A DNA stretch of 64,000 nucleotides from positions 1 through 64,000 of the forward strand of contig NZ_QUET01000018.1 of assembly GCF_003478445.1 (NCBI RefSeq). Direction: 5' to 3'. The notes under the pieces are model-generated. The model did not search any database. It was not told the origin of the DNA and worked only from the letters and a program-made list of their open reading frames with translations. Source of the stretch: Roseburia sp. AM59-24XD (lineage in GTDB: Bacteria; Bacillota; Clostridia; Lachnospirales; Lachnospiraceae). The translations under genes and the position numbers were made by a program. Shown one piece after another: positions 26,105 through 34,211 of the stretch (the first letter of the stretch is position 1; the number at the start of each line of letters is the position of its first letter).

Positions 26105-27524
26105 TCTTATGACCATGAGCATGGGGAATCTGTGGCGCAGAAAGCTGCGTACCGTTCTTACCGTGCTCGGCGTACTGATCGGAACGACTTCCATCGTGGC
26201 GATGCTCTCTCTGGCATTTGGTATGAAGCAGATGATCATGGATGAGTATGCAAGTATGGGGTCGGTGACACAGATTATGATCAGCGGCGGCGGAGGCGGG
26301 GATATGGATTCCTCGTCGAGTCAGACAGATACCTCCACGATGCTGACAGAGACAAACATGCAGATGTTTCAGGATATGGAGCATGTCAAAAATGTCCTTC
26401 CGCAGCTTTCCTTTGATGGCAATATGCAGAGCGGACGTTATTCCGGTTATGGAAATCTGATCGGTGTAGATCAGAGTATTCTTGATTCCCAGGAGTTAGA
26501 GAAGGGAGATATCCCACAGAAGGGAAGCGCCGGTACGCTTCAGGTGATCGCAGGCAATCAGATCCTGACCGGGTTTGGATATGTTCAGGGAGACGAGTAT
26601 GTGGATTATTACTCTACCGGAGAGCTCCCGAATATTGATCTGATGACACAGATCAGAGTACTTCAGGTATATAACGAGCAGGCAGAAACTGACGTTGACA
26701 TGCAGACAGATAACGGAGACAGTACAGGGGATGACTCCTCCGATGGAGGCAATACAGACAGTACAGGGGACGATGCTGTGGCACAGCCGGTTGAGGATAA
26801 CTCTATGCTGAACTTCCGGATCAAGGTGGCAGGGATTCTTGCAGGAGGTGTTGACGAGTACAATACCTACAGTAACAGTCTGTTAGTGAATATCGACGAT
26901 CTGAAAAGTTATCTGACGAAGAACTTTGGAAAGGGCAATATTCCGGGACAGCCAAAGCCGAATGGCAAACCGATGAACGAGTGGGTTTATAGCACTCTGG
27001 TCGTTGATGTGGATGATGCATCCAATGTAGACAGTGTTATGAAGGATATTCAGGATATGGGCTTTAGTGCCAGCAGTAACAAGGATCTGCTCGATTCTGC
27101 ACAGAAGAATCTGCAGATCGTAGAGCTGGTACTGGGCGGAATCGGTATGGTGGCATTTCTGGTAGCAGCGATCGGTATTGCCAATACAATGATGATGTCA
27201 ACATACGAGAGAACGAAAGAAATCGGTGTTATGAAGGTACTTGGCTGTGACATGCGTGATATCCAGAAGCTGTTTCTGGCAGAAGCAGGATTTATCGGAC
27301 TGATCGGAGGTATTGTCGGACTTGGACTGACTTGTGGCGTCTCGGCGCTGATCAATCATTTTGCGGTGTCGATGGGAGGCATGAAGGGTAATATATCCGT
27401 TATTCCATGGTGGCTTGCACTGGCAGCAGTGGCATTTTCTACCCTGATGGGAATGGTTGCCGGATATTTTCCGGCACGCCGTGCCATGAAGCTGAGTCCG
27501 CTGGCGGCGATCCATACTGAGTAA
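26091..27524 (+). CDS. MacB-like ABC transporter permease (FtsX family)
   Basis: A 477-residue permease with an N-terminal transmembrane helix (LTVLGVLIGTTSIVAMLSLAFG, residues about 20-45) and a large extracellular MacB periplasmic-core-like domain (about 50-340) that includes an Asp/Ser/Thr-rich low-complexity loop (DNGDSTGDDSSDGGNTDSTG). Three C-terminal helices belong to the FtsX domain (GGIGMVAFLVAAIGIANTMM, AGFIGLIGGIVGLGL, ALAAVAFSTLMGMVAGYFP) with the typical TYERTKEIGVMKVLG between the first two. It overlaps the previous gene by 14 bp. The transporter's cargo is not evident. Confidence 0.9.
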   Translation: MSFYDLMTMSMGNLWRRKLRTVLTVLGVLIGTTSIVAMLSLAFGMKQMIMDEYASMGSVTQIMISGGGGGDMDSSSSQTDTSTMLTETNMQMFQDMEHVKNVLPQLSFDGNMQSGRYSGYGNLIGVDQSILDSQELEKGDIPQKGSAGTLQVIAGNQILTGFGYVQGDEYVDYYSTGELPNIDLMTQIRVLQVYNEQAETDVDMQTDNGDSTGDDSSDGGNTDSTGDDAVAQPVEDNSMLNFRIKVAGILAGGVDEYNTYSNSLLVNIDDLKSYLTKNFGKGNIPGQPKPNGKPMNEWVYSTLVVDVDDASNVDSVMKDIQDMGFSASSNKDLLDSAQKNLQIVELVLGGIGMVAFLVAAIGIANTMMMSTYERTKEIGVMKVLGCDMRDIQKLFLAEAGFIGLIGGIVGLGLTCGVSALINHFAVSMGGMKGNISVIPWWLALAAVAFSTLMGMVAGYFPARRAMKLSPLAAIHTE

Positions 27525-27545
27525 GGAAAGCTGTTGTGGGCGGGG

Positions 27546-28412
27546 TCAGGAATGCTTTGGGGAACTGCCGAAGCATTTCTTCCAGGCACGGAAGAACGTA
27601 GAATAATTGTGGAAACCGCATTCGTAGCACGCCTGAGTGGCGGGCATACCGCCGTTGATATATTCTCTGGCGAGCAGCAGCCGCTTCGTTGTGATATAAG
27701 AACCGATGCTGCGACCGGTTTCCTGCTTGAAGGAATGCATCAGATAGTATTTACTCACATAGAACTTATCGGCAAGGGTGTCTGCAGTGACCGGCTCCTG
27801 CAGATGCGTGTTGATATATTCCAGACAGTCAAGGATCTTGGTGTTTGACGTGCTTGTCTCAAGAAATTCCAGATTATGGGACAGAGCAGCACGATTCAAA
27901 AAAATCATAAACTGTAAAAATAACAGGCGCTGGGAAAGCTCCTGTGCATACTCCTCAGGGTGTGCATAGGAAGCCTCCAGCGCCTTTAGTGTATGATAAA
28001 TAGAACTTCCCTTAAAATAAGGAATACGCAGAACATGAGCGTTTGCTCTGGCGGCAAGCTCAAAGCACTGATCCAGAGTATAGTCTTTGCCGGCATATTG
28101 AGCAATAAAATCAGGAGAAAGGTATAAAATGATCCGTTCATAGGTAGAATCTGAATGTATGACCGGGCGGTGCAGCTCACCGGCGCGCACAAGCACAACA
28201 TCGAACGGTTTCAGATCATAGCTCTTTCCCTCGATGGTGTAGCTGACATCCCCCCGCAGAAAGATCAGGATCTTATTGAAATCATGATAATGAAAGGTGA
28301 AATTCTTCTGTGTGTTATCCTGCAGATGAAATATTTTAAAATTGCTTTTCAGATAGCCGGTTTTTAAGTGTCGTTCAAAGGAAGGGGTGTCGTTATAATT
28401 CATACTTATCAT
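27546..28412 (-). CDS. AraC-family transcriptional regulator
   Basis: A 288-residue regulator starting MISMNYNDTPSFERHLKTGY at 28412, with AGGCG as ribosome binding site; ATG 28403 is an alternative. The N-terminal cupin domain reads FHYHDFNKILIFLRGDVSYTI with a His-rich metal/sugar pocket and LVRAGELHRP. The C-terminal double helix-turn-helix reads VTADTLADKFYVSKYYLMHSFKQETG and ATQACYECGFHNYSTFFRAWKKCFG. Family members usually sense sugars. It is transcribed divergently from pyruvate kinase, so it may control pyk or only itself; no direct evidence. Confidence 0.9.
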   Translation of the reverse strand: MISMNYNDTPSFERHLKTGYLKSNFKIFHLQDNTQKNFTFHYHDFNKILIFLRGDVSYTIEGKSYDLKPFDVVLVRAGELHRPVIHSDSTYERIILYLSPDFIAQYAGKDYTLDQCFELAARANAHVLRIPYFKGSSIYHTLKALEASYAHPEEYAQELSQRLLFLQFMIFLNRAALSHNLEFLETSTSNTKILDCLEYINTHLQEPVTADTLADKFYVSKYYLMHSFKQETGRSIGSYITTKRLLLAREYINGGMPATQACYECGFHNYSTFFRAWKKCFGSSPKHS

Positions 28413-28588
28413 TGTTACGCCTTTCTGTAAAATAGGTTTCAAATTGTGACGCACCAAGGTGCCGTTTTCGTTAGTATAACGCAGTGGAATCCGAATGAAA
28501 AGAGGAGCCGGTGAATTTGTGGTATGAGCAAGGTGAAACGAAGTTTGACGTGATAACATTTTCTTATGAAAAAGGTATGTAAAATCTA

Positions 28589-28617
28589 TTGACCCATGCT
28601 TCGGAATGTAAGATAAT
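28589..28617 (+). promoter_or_regulatory. Sigma-A promoter of pyk
   Basis: TTGACC (28589-28594), 17-bp spacer, GATAAT (28612-28617), about 40 bp upstream of the start. Confidence 0.65.
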
Positions 28618-28655
28618 AAGGGCGGATAAATCTATATGAAATGGAGAGAGAATGT

Positions 28656-30077
28656 ATGAGAAAAACAAAGATTATATGCACACTTGGACCATCGACAGAC
28701 TCGGATGAAGTCATTGAACAGCTGATCAATGAGGGAATGAATGTGGCACGTTTTAATTTCTCCCACGGCTCCCATGAGGAGCACAGCAAGCGTATGGAGA
28801 GACTGCGTCGTATCCGTAAGAAATGCGACAAGCCGGTGGCGATCCTTTTGGATACCAAGGGACCGGAGGTGCGTCTGGATACCTTTAAGGAAGGTAAGAC
28901 TTTGTTAAAGCGCGGTCAGAAGTTTACACTGGTCTGCGGCGAGAAGGTCGATGGTGACAATTCTCACGTTGGTGTGACATATGATCATCTCTGCGAGGAT
29001 GTCAGTGTTGGCGCGCCGGTTCTGATCGATGACGGACTGGTCGAGCTGGAGGTTACTGCGATCGTAAGGAATACGATCGAGTGTGTTGTCAAGAATGAGG
29101 GCGTGGTATCCGATCATAAGGGTGTTAATCTTCCGGGTGGTCATGTGAACCTGCCGTACTTAAGTGAGAAGGACCGTTCGGATATTTTGTTTGGTATCAA
29201 GAATGATGTCGATTTCATTGCGGCATCCTTTGTCCGTACGGCATTTGATGTCAAGCTGATCCGTAATCTGTTAGATGCCAATGGCGGCTCCGATATCAAT
29301 ATTATCGCCAAGATTGAGAATGCCGAGGGCGTTGCCAATATCGATGAGATCATTCGTGAATCCGATGCGATCATGATTGCCAGAGGCGACATGGGCGTGG
29401 AGCTTCCGGAGGAGGAAGTACCGGTCGTACAGAAAATGATCATCAATAAGGTATACGAGGCAGGCAAGCAGGTTATCATTGCAACACAGATGCTTGATTC
29501 CATGATGAAGAATCCGCGCGCGACCAGAGCGGAGACCGCGGATGTTGCCAATGCGGTTTATGACGGCACAAGTGCGATCATGCTTTCCGGTGAGACAGCT
29601 GCTGGGAAGTTCCCGGTAGAGGCTCTCAAGACGATGGTGCGCATCGCAAGCAGAACAGAGCAGGATGTAGATTACCAGAAGCGTTTCTACAGCCGGGCAA
29701 GACAGGCGAATCCTGACGTGACAGATGCGATCTGCCATGCAACCTGTACAACGGCATACGATCTGAATGCGAGTGCGATCGTGACGGTCACGAAGTCCGG
29801 TCGTTCTGCCAGAATGATCTCAAGATATCGTCCGGCATGTGATATCATCGCAGGAAGTACCTCTGAGAAGGTCTGCCGTCAGCTGAATATGTCGTGGGGG
29901 GTATCTCCGTTCCTTGTTGAGGAGAAGAATGATGTATTTGAGTTATTCGATCATGCGATCGAGGTTGCCAAGGTGCATGGTGTGATCAAGAGTGGTGACA
30001 CGGCGGTTATTACCTCCGGTGTGCCGGTTGGAATCTCCGGAACGACAAATATGATCAAGGTGGAGACCGTTCGATAG
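28656..30077 (+). CDS. pyk: Pyruvate kinase
   Basis: A 473-residue enzyme that transfers phosphate from phosphoenolpyruvate to ADP. MRKTKIICTLGPSTDSDEVI opens the barrel, with NVARFNFSHGSHEEH, DTKGPEVRLDTF, the active-site IIAKIENAEGVANIDEII, IMIARGDMGVELP and MLDSMMKNPRATRAETADVANAVYDGTSA; the B domain lies around residues 70-170. The C-terminal domain lacks the extra PEP-utiliser extension of some Bacilli. ATG 28656 is preferred (GGAGAGAG upstream); 28641 is in frame. A terminator at 30126-30158 ends the unit. Confidence 0.96.
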   Translation: MRKTKIICTLGPSTDSDEVIEQLINEGMNVARFNFSHGSHEEHSKRMERLRRIRKKCDKPVAILLDTKGPEVRLDTFKEGKTLLKRGQKFTLVCGEKVDGDNSHVGVTYDHLCEDVSVGAPVLIDDGLVELEVTAIVRNTIECVVKNEGVVSDHKGVNLPGGHVNLPYLSEKDRSDILFGIKNDVDFIAASFVRTAFDVKLIRNLLDANGGSDINIIAKIENAEGVANIDEIIRESDAIMIARGDMGVELPEEEVPVVQKMIINKVYEAGKQVIIATQMLDSMMKNPRATRAETADVANAVYDGTSAIMLSGETAAGKFPVEALKTMVRIASRTEQDVDYQKRFYSRARQANPDVTDAICHATCTTAYDLNASAIVTVTKSGRSARMISRYRPACDIIAGSTSEKVCRQLNMSWGVSPFLVEEKNDVFELFDHAIEVAKVHGVIKSGDTAVITSGVPVGISGTTNMIKVETVR

Positions 30078-30125
30078 GAAATACAGTAATAAATATGCAT
30101 TCATAAAAAGATGGTGCAGGAAAAT

Positions 30126-30158
30126 AATCAGGGGCGAAACCAACGTTTTGCCCCTGAT
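30126..30158. terminator. Bidirectional terminator between pyk and the TSCPD gene
   Basis: AATCAGGGGCGAAAC / CGTTTTGCCCCTGATT stem with a 3-nt loop, sitting between converging genes. Confidence 0.75.
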
Positions 30159-30196
30159 TCGCACTATATTATAAGAATGTTATGTCAAAAAAAGAA

Positions 30197-30457
30197 TTAC
30201 TGTGCCTGCTCTGCCTCATATGCCTCACGGACTGCTTTGGCAAGTTGATCACCACAGGAGGTATTCTTGAAACCACACTTGATCCCCTTGACCTTGGATT
30301 CGATCCAGTCAACGGTCTGACCGTCAACCAGACGGGATACGGCTTTGAGGTTGCCGTTGCAGCCGCCGGTGAAGGATACGTTGCTGATCACATCTCCGTC
30401 AATGTCAAAATGGATCTCTGAGGAGCAGGTTCCGCTTGTCTTATATATATAGTTCAT
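30197..30457 (-). CDS. TSCPD domain protein (TIGR03905 type)
   Basis: An 86-residue protein with Cys at 'GTCSSEIHFDIDGDVISNV', 'GGCNGNLKAVSRLVDG' and 'GIKCGFKNTSCGDQLAKAV', the pattern of the small TSCPD family, also found as the C-terminal domain of some class II ribonucleotide reductases where it binds metal. Ribosome binding site AGGAGATG. It lies 49 bp downstream of the sirtuin gene on the same strand, probably one operon. Biochemical function is unestablished. Confidence 0.85.
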   Translation of the reverse strand: MNYIYKTSGTCSSEIHFDIDGDVISNVSFTGGCNGNLKAVSRLVDGQTVDWIESKVKGIKCGFKNTSCGDQLAKAVREAYEAEQAQ

Positions 30458-30506
30458 TGTAACATCTCCTTTATCTGAAAGAATAATTTATGAAATCATA
30501 CAGACT

Positions 30507-31250
30507 TCACGACTGTAGTGATGATAACGCTTCTCTCATGACTTTGTCAATAGAGTCGTTAATAACAAGGTCAGCTTTGCTGTCCGCCGGGGTGGAGGAT
30601 TTGTTGATCAGAACAAGGTGTCTGCCGTGAAAATAATCGATCAGACCGGCTGCAGGATAGACAACAAGAGAGGTTCCGCCGATAATCAGCGTATCTGCTT
30701 CGGAGATTGCCTGAATGGCACCGGTGATCACATCCTCGTCAAGTCCCTCCTCATAGAGGACAACATCCGGCTTGATCACACCGTGACATTTCGGGCAGAG
30801 AGGGATTCCCTTCGCCGCCAGAATGAAATCTGCGTCATAAAAGCTGTGGCATTTCGTGCAGTAGTTGCGAAGAACGGAGCCATGCAGCTCATACACGGTT
30901 TTGCTTCCGGCAGCCTGATGCAGTCCGTCAATATTCTGCGTGATGACCGCCTTTAACCTGCCCATTTCCTCCAGCTTTGCAAGAGCGATGTGACAGTCGT
31001 TTGGCTCGGCATCTGGGTAGACTAAGTTCTTTTTATAGAAGTCAAAAAAGTCATCCGGATAGCGCATGAAAAAGGAATGGGACACAAGCTGCTCCGGCGT
31101 GAAATTCCTGCCGAGCTTTTGACTGTACAGTCCGTCAGAGCTTCTGAAATCCGGGATTCCGGAAGCAGTAGAGACACCGGCTCCCCCGAAAAATACGATG
31201 TTGTCGCTTTCCTGTAAGATCTTTGCAAGCTGTGCTGTTTTGTCGTCCAT
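30507..31250 (-). CDS. cobB: NAD-dependent protein deacylase, Sir2 family
   Basis: A 247-residue sirtuin starting MDDKTAQLAKILQESDNIVF at 31250 with AGGAGGC upstream. It contains the NAD-binding GGAGVSTASGIPDFRS, TQNIDGLHQAAG, the catalytic His in ELHGSV, a Cys4 zinc site (CTKC and CPKC), and GGTSLVVYPAAGL. It removes acyl groups from Lys using NAD. No Tyr-Arg pair typical of class III desuccinylases is apparent, so deacetylase activity is more likely. The gene diverges from the T-box-thrS unit. Confidence 0.93.
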   Translation of the reverse strand: MDDKTAQLAKILQESDNIVFFGGAGVSTASGIPDFRSSDGLYSQKLGRNFTPEQLVSHSFFMRYPDDFFDFYKKNLVYPDAEPNDCHIALAKLEEMGRLKAVITQNIDGLHQAAGSKTVYELHGSVLRNYCTKCHSFYDADFILAAKGIPLCPKCHGVIKPDVVLYEEGLDEDVITGAIQAISEADTLIIGGTSLVVYPAAGLIDYFHGRHLVLINKSSTPADSKADLVINDSIDKVMREALSSLQS

Positions 31251-31358
31251 CAGCACGCCTCCTTTCCTGAAAAGTATGCCGGGTTTAAAACGCATATGCA
31301 TTGTTCTTTAAGGGTTCTCTGATCAAAGTGTAGCATAAAATTTTTAAAAATAAAATGG

Positions 31359-31386
31359 TTGCATTTTTTGAAAATTGTGCTATTCT
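31359..31386 (+). promoter_or_regulatory. Probable promoter of the thrS T-box leader
   Basis: TTGCAT (31359-31364), 16-bp spacer, TATTCT (31381-31386), 10-20 bp upstream of the leader. Moderate match. Confidence 0.4.
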
Positions 31387-31399
31387 AATAAAAGATAAT

Positions 31400-31700
31400 A
31401 CGTTGAAGAGACGAGTACATGGCATGCGTGACTACAGAGAGGGGCAGACCGAACGGTTGCTGGAACTGCCCTATTCACAAAGCGATGGAAGACCAGCTCT
31501 GAGTGGCTTTAATACAGCCCGGTCGACACCGTTACCGTCACAATGAAGGTGAGATCAGCATACGGATCACGACAGACTGCTTTTTGGTGTAGCATATGCC
31601 TTTGGTTGAGAGCTTCCGGATGATTTCACGAACGAGGGTGGAACCGCGTGATGATATTTACGCCCCTTCTGGCATTGTAATGTGTCAGGAGGGGCTTTTT
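31400..31700 (+). promoter_or_regulatory. T-box riboswitch upstream of thrS
   Basis: A roughly 300-nt leader with the conserved T-box sequence GAGGGTGGAACCGCG (31634-31648) that pairs with the acceptor end of uncharged tRNA, and a terminator hairpin immediately after (GCCCCTTCTGGCA ... TGTCAGGAGGGGC then TTTTTT, 31662-31701). The downstream gene is threonyl-tRNA synthetase, so the specifier should be a Thr codon; an ACC lies in the stem I region (near 31527-31535) but I cannot assign the specifier loop with certainty. Uncharged tRNA-Thr would favour antitermination and thrS expression. Confidence 0.9.
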
Positions 31701-31705
31701 TGTGC

Positions 31706-31757
31706 ATGGAAAGTGCTCATAACGTGGTGGAAAGAGCAAACGCCGGTTTGCCTTTTA
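31706..31757 (+). repeat. Diverged copy of the intergenic hairpin repeat
   Basis: GAAAGTGCTCATAACGTGG followed by GCAAACGCCGGTTTGCC resembles the region around 54370-54448 (GAAAATGCTCGTAACGTAG, then GGCAAAACGCTGGTTTTGCC). It lies between the T-box terminator and thrS. Confidence 0.4.
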
Positions 31758-31862
31758 TGTTGAAATATCAGTCCCTTTTGACAAAGGATTCAAAGACGGA
31801 TCTTCTGACAGCGCTGCTTCAGGAGCCTCCGGAGTACACAGCAGCGCAGAAAAGAGGGAATC

Positions 31863-33851
31863 ATGAAAGTAACATTAAAAGATGGCTCCTTTAAGGAGTA
31901 TGACCAGCCAATGTCCATTTACGATATCGCTTTGGATATCAGCGAGGGACTGGCAAGAGTAGCATGTGTGGGAGAGATTGATGGTGAGGTCAAGGATCTT
32001 CGTACCATTGTAGATAAGGATTGTACCCTGAATATTCTGACCTTCGATTCGGACGAGGGAAAGAAAGCATACCGCCACACATGTGCGCATGTACTGGCAC
32101 AGGCAGTAAAGAATCTGTATCCGGATGCAAAGCTGACCATCGGACCGGCGATCGACAACGGATATTATTATGATTTTGATCTGCCAAGTCTTGACAGAGA
32201 TGCACTGGATGCCATCGAGAAAGAGATGAAGAAGATCATCAAGAAGGGCGACCGTCTGGAGCGTTACACATTGTCCAAGGATGAGGCGATCAAACTGATG
32301 ACAGAGAGAGATGAGCCATACAAGGTTGAGATGATCAAAGAGCATCCGGATACCGACGAACTCAGTTTCTATCAGCAGGGAGATTTCATTGAGTTCTGTG
32401 CCGGACCACATCTGATGAGTACAAAGCCGATCAAAGCATTTAAGCTGACCTCTTCTTCCGGTGCTTACTGGAGAGGCGATGAGCACAATAAGATGCTGAC
32501 CAGAATTTACGGAACAGCATATACAAAGAAAGCAGATCTCGAGGAGTATCTTGAGTATCTTGCAGATATTAAGAACCGTGACCACAACAAGCTCGGTCGT
32601 GACATGGACCTGTTTACAACCGTTGACGTTATCGGACAGGGACTTCCGCTGTTTATGCCAAAGGGCACAAAGATGATCCAGAAGCTGCAGCGTTGGATCG
32701 AGGATCTGGAGGATAATGAGTGGGGCTATGTCCGTACCCGTACACCACTGATGGCAAAGTCTGATCTGTACAAGATCTCTGACCACTGGGGTCATTACAA
32801 GGAGGGAATGTTCATTCTTGGCGAGGACGATGAGGATGAGAATGGAAACAGTGTTTCCGGTCGTGATATCTTTGCACTTCGTCCAATGACTTGTCCATTC
32901 CAGTATTATGTATATAAGGCACGTCAGAAATCTTACCGAGATCTCCCATATCGTATGGGTGAGACATCGACGCTGTTTCGTAATGAGGATTCCGGCGAGA
33001 TGCATGGTTTGACTCGTGTTCGTCAGTTCACGATCTCAGAGGGTCATCTTGTTTGTACCCCGGAGCAGATTGCAGACGAGTTTAAGAACTGTGTCCGCCT
33101 TGCTAAATATTGTCTGGAGACACTCGGTCTGGAAGAAGATGTCACATATCGTATGTCCAAGTGGGATCCGGAGCATCCGGACAAGTATCTTGGCGATGCT
33201 GCTGAGTGGGATCGCGTCGAGGGTGCTATGCGTGAGATTCTTGATGATATTGGTCTGAGTTATACGGAGGAAGCCGGAGAGGCTGCATTCTATGGACCAA
33301 AGCTTGATATCCAGGCAAAGAACGTGTACGGAAAAGAGGACACGATGATCACGATCCAGCTCGATATGTTCCTTGCAGAGCGTTTCGATATGTATTATAT
33401 TGATCAGAACGGAGAAAAGAAGCGTCCTTACATTATCCACAGAACTTCTCTGGGATGCTATGAGCGTACACTGGCATGGCTGATCGAGAAATATGCCGGC
33501 AAGTTCCCGACATGGCTGTGTCCGGAGCAGGTTCGTGTTCTTCCGATTTCTGACAAGTATATGGATTATGCAGAGAGTGTACTGGCAGACCTGAAGAAAA
33601 ACGGCATCGATGCAACGGTTGACGGCCGTTCCGAGAAGATCGGTTACAAGATCCGTGAAGCACGTATGGACAAGCTTCCTTATATGTTGGTAGTCGGCGG
33701 CAAGGAGGAAGAGGCGGGTCTTGTATCTGTCCGCAGCCGTTTTGCCGGTGATGAGGGTCAGAAGCCTCTGGCAGACTTTATCAACGATATCTGTCAGGAA
33801 ATCCGTACCAAGGAGATCCGTAAGGAGCTTCCTGAGGATGAGAAGAAATAA
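31863..33851 (+). CDS. thrS: Threonyl-tRNA synthetase
   Basis: A 662-residue class II synthetase with N-terminal TGS domain (MKVTLKDGSFKEYDQPMSIY), the editing-domain HTCAHVLAQAV and its partner ADLEEYLEY region, the catalytic core with motif 2 GETSTLFRNEDSGEMHGLTR and motif 3 HRTSLGCYERTLAWLIEKYA, and the C-terminal anticodon-binding domain (LPISDKYMDYAESVL). It charges tRNA-Thr and hydrolyses mischarged Ser-tRNA-Thr. Expression is controlled by the T-box leader. AAGAGGGA acts as the ribosome binding site. A terminator follows. Confidence 0.97.
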   Translation: MKVTLKDGSFKEYDQPMSIYDIALDISEGLARVACVGEIDGEVKDLRTIVDKDCTLNILTFDSDEGKKAYRHTCAHVLAQAVKNLYPDAKLTIGPAIDNGYYYDFDLPSLDRDALDAIEKEMKKIIKKGDRLERYTLSKDEAIKLMTERDEPYKVEMIKEHPDTDELSFYQQGDFIEFCAGPHLMSTKPIKAFKLTSSSGAYWRGDEHNKMLTRIYGTAYTKKADLEEYLEYLADIKNRDHNKLGRDMDLFTTVDVIGQGLPLFMPKGTKMIQKLQRWIEDLEDNEWGYVRTRTPLMAKSDLYKISDHWGHYKEGMFILGEDDEDENGNSVSGRDIFALRPMTCPFQYYVYKARQKSYRDLPYRMGETSTLFRNEDSGEMHGLTRVRQFTISEGHLVCTPEQIADEFKNCVRLAKYCLETLGLEEDVTYRMSKWDPEHPDKYLGDAAEWDRVEGAMREILDDIGLSYTEEAGEAAFYGPKLDIQAKNVYGKEDTMITIQLDMFLAERFDMYYIDQNGEKKRPYIIHRTSLGCYERTLAWLIEKYAGKFPTWLCPEQVRVLPISDKYMDYAESVLADLKKNGIDATVDGRSEKIGYKIREARMDKLPYMLVVGGKEEEAGLVSVRSRFAGDEGQKPLADFINDICQEIRTKEIRKELPEDEKK

Positions 33852-33907
33852 TTTCGAATACTTGACGTTTCGTGTCTGCTGTATACACGTTCGTTTAATG
33901 CAGTAAA

Positions 33908-33953
33908 TGAAAACGGATATTTTCACATGATTAGTGGGAATATCCGTTTTTTT
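33908..33953 (+). terminator. Intrinsic terminator after thrS
   Basis: AAACGGATATTTTCAC pairs with GTGGGAATATCCGTTT around a short loop, followed by a run of eight T. Confidence 0.85.
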
Positions 33954-34082
33954 TAAAGCGCAAAATGCCCGGGGGACATATTTTTTCAAAGTGCGGTCTT
34001 ACAATATGGTAAAAGGGAAAAAAGTATACAGTAAATATTCTAATAAGGTCAGGGTGAGGTTTTCATAGGAAGTGTTTCCGCT

Positions 34083-34109
34083 TAAGTTTTTTAGAGATTC
34101 TGCCGATGT
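34083..34109 (+). promoter_or_regulatory. Sigma-D (sigma-28) type flagellar promoter
   Basis: TAAG (34083-34086), exactly 15 bp, then GCCGATGT (34102-34109), close to the sigma-28 consensus TAAA-N15-GCCGATAA. It precedes the DUF6240-type gene by about 100 bp and is the best candidate for driving the flagellin island. Confidence 0.7.
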
Positions 34110-34211
34110 ACATATCAGAGCAGTTGTTGTCAAAGGAATGGCAGCAGCAAAAGTGTTGCCGGCACATTACTGTGCGGGCGGCAGGACAAGAACTGGAAAG
34201 GTGAGCGAAAC

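Noticed and set aside
31682..31894. A 70-codon frame between the T-box terminator and thrS
   Set aside because: It starts inside the terminator and overlaps the thrS start without a ribosome binding site.
31875..33005. A 376-codon minus-strand frame
   Set aside because: It lies opposite thrS; its composition is implausible for a protein.
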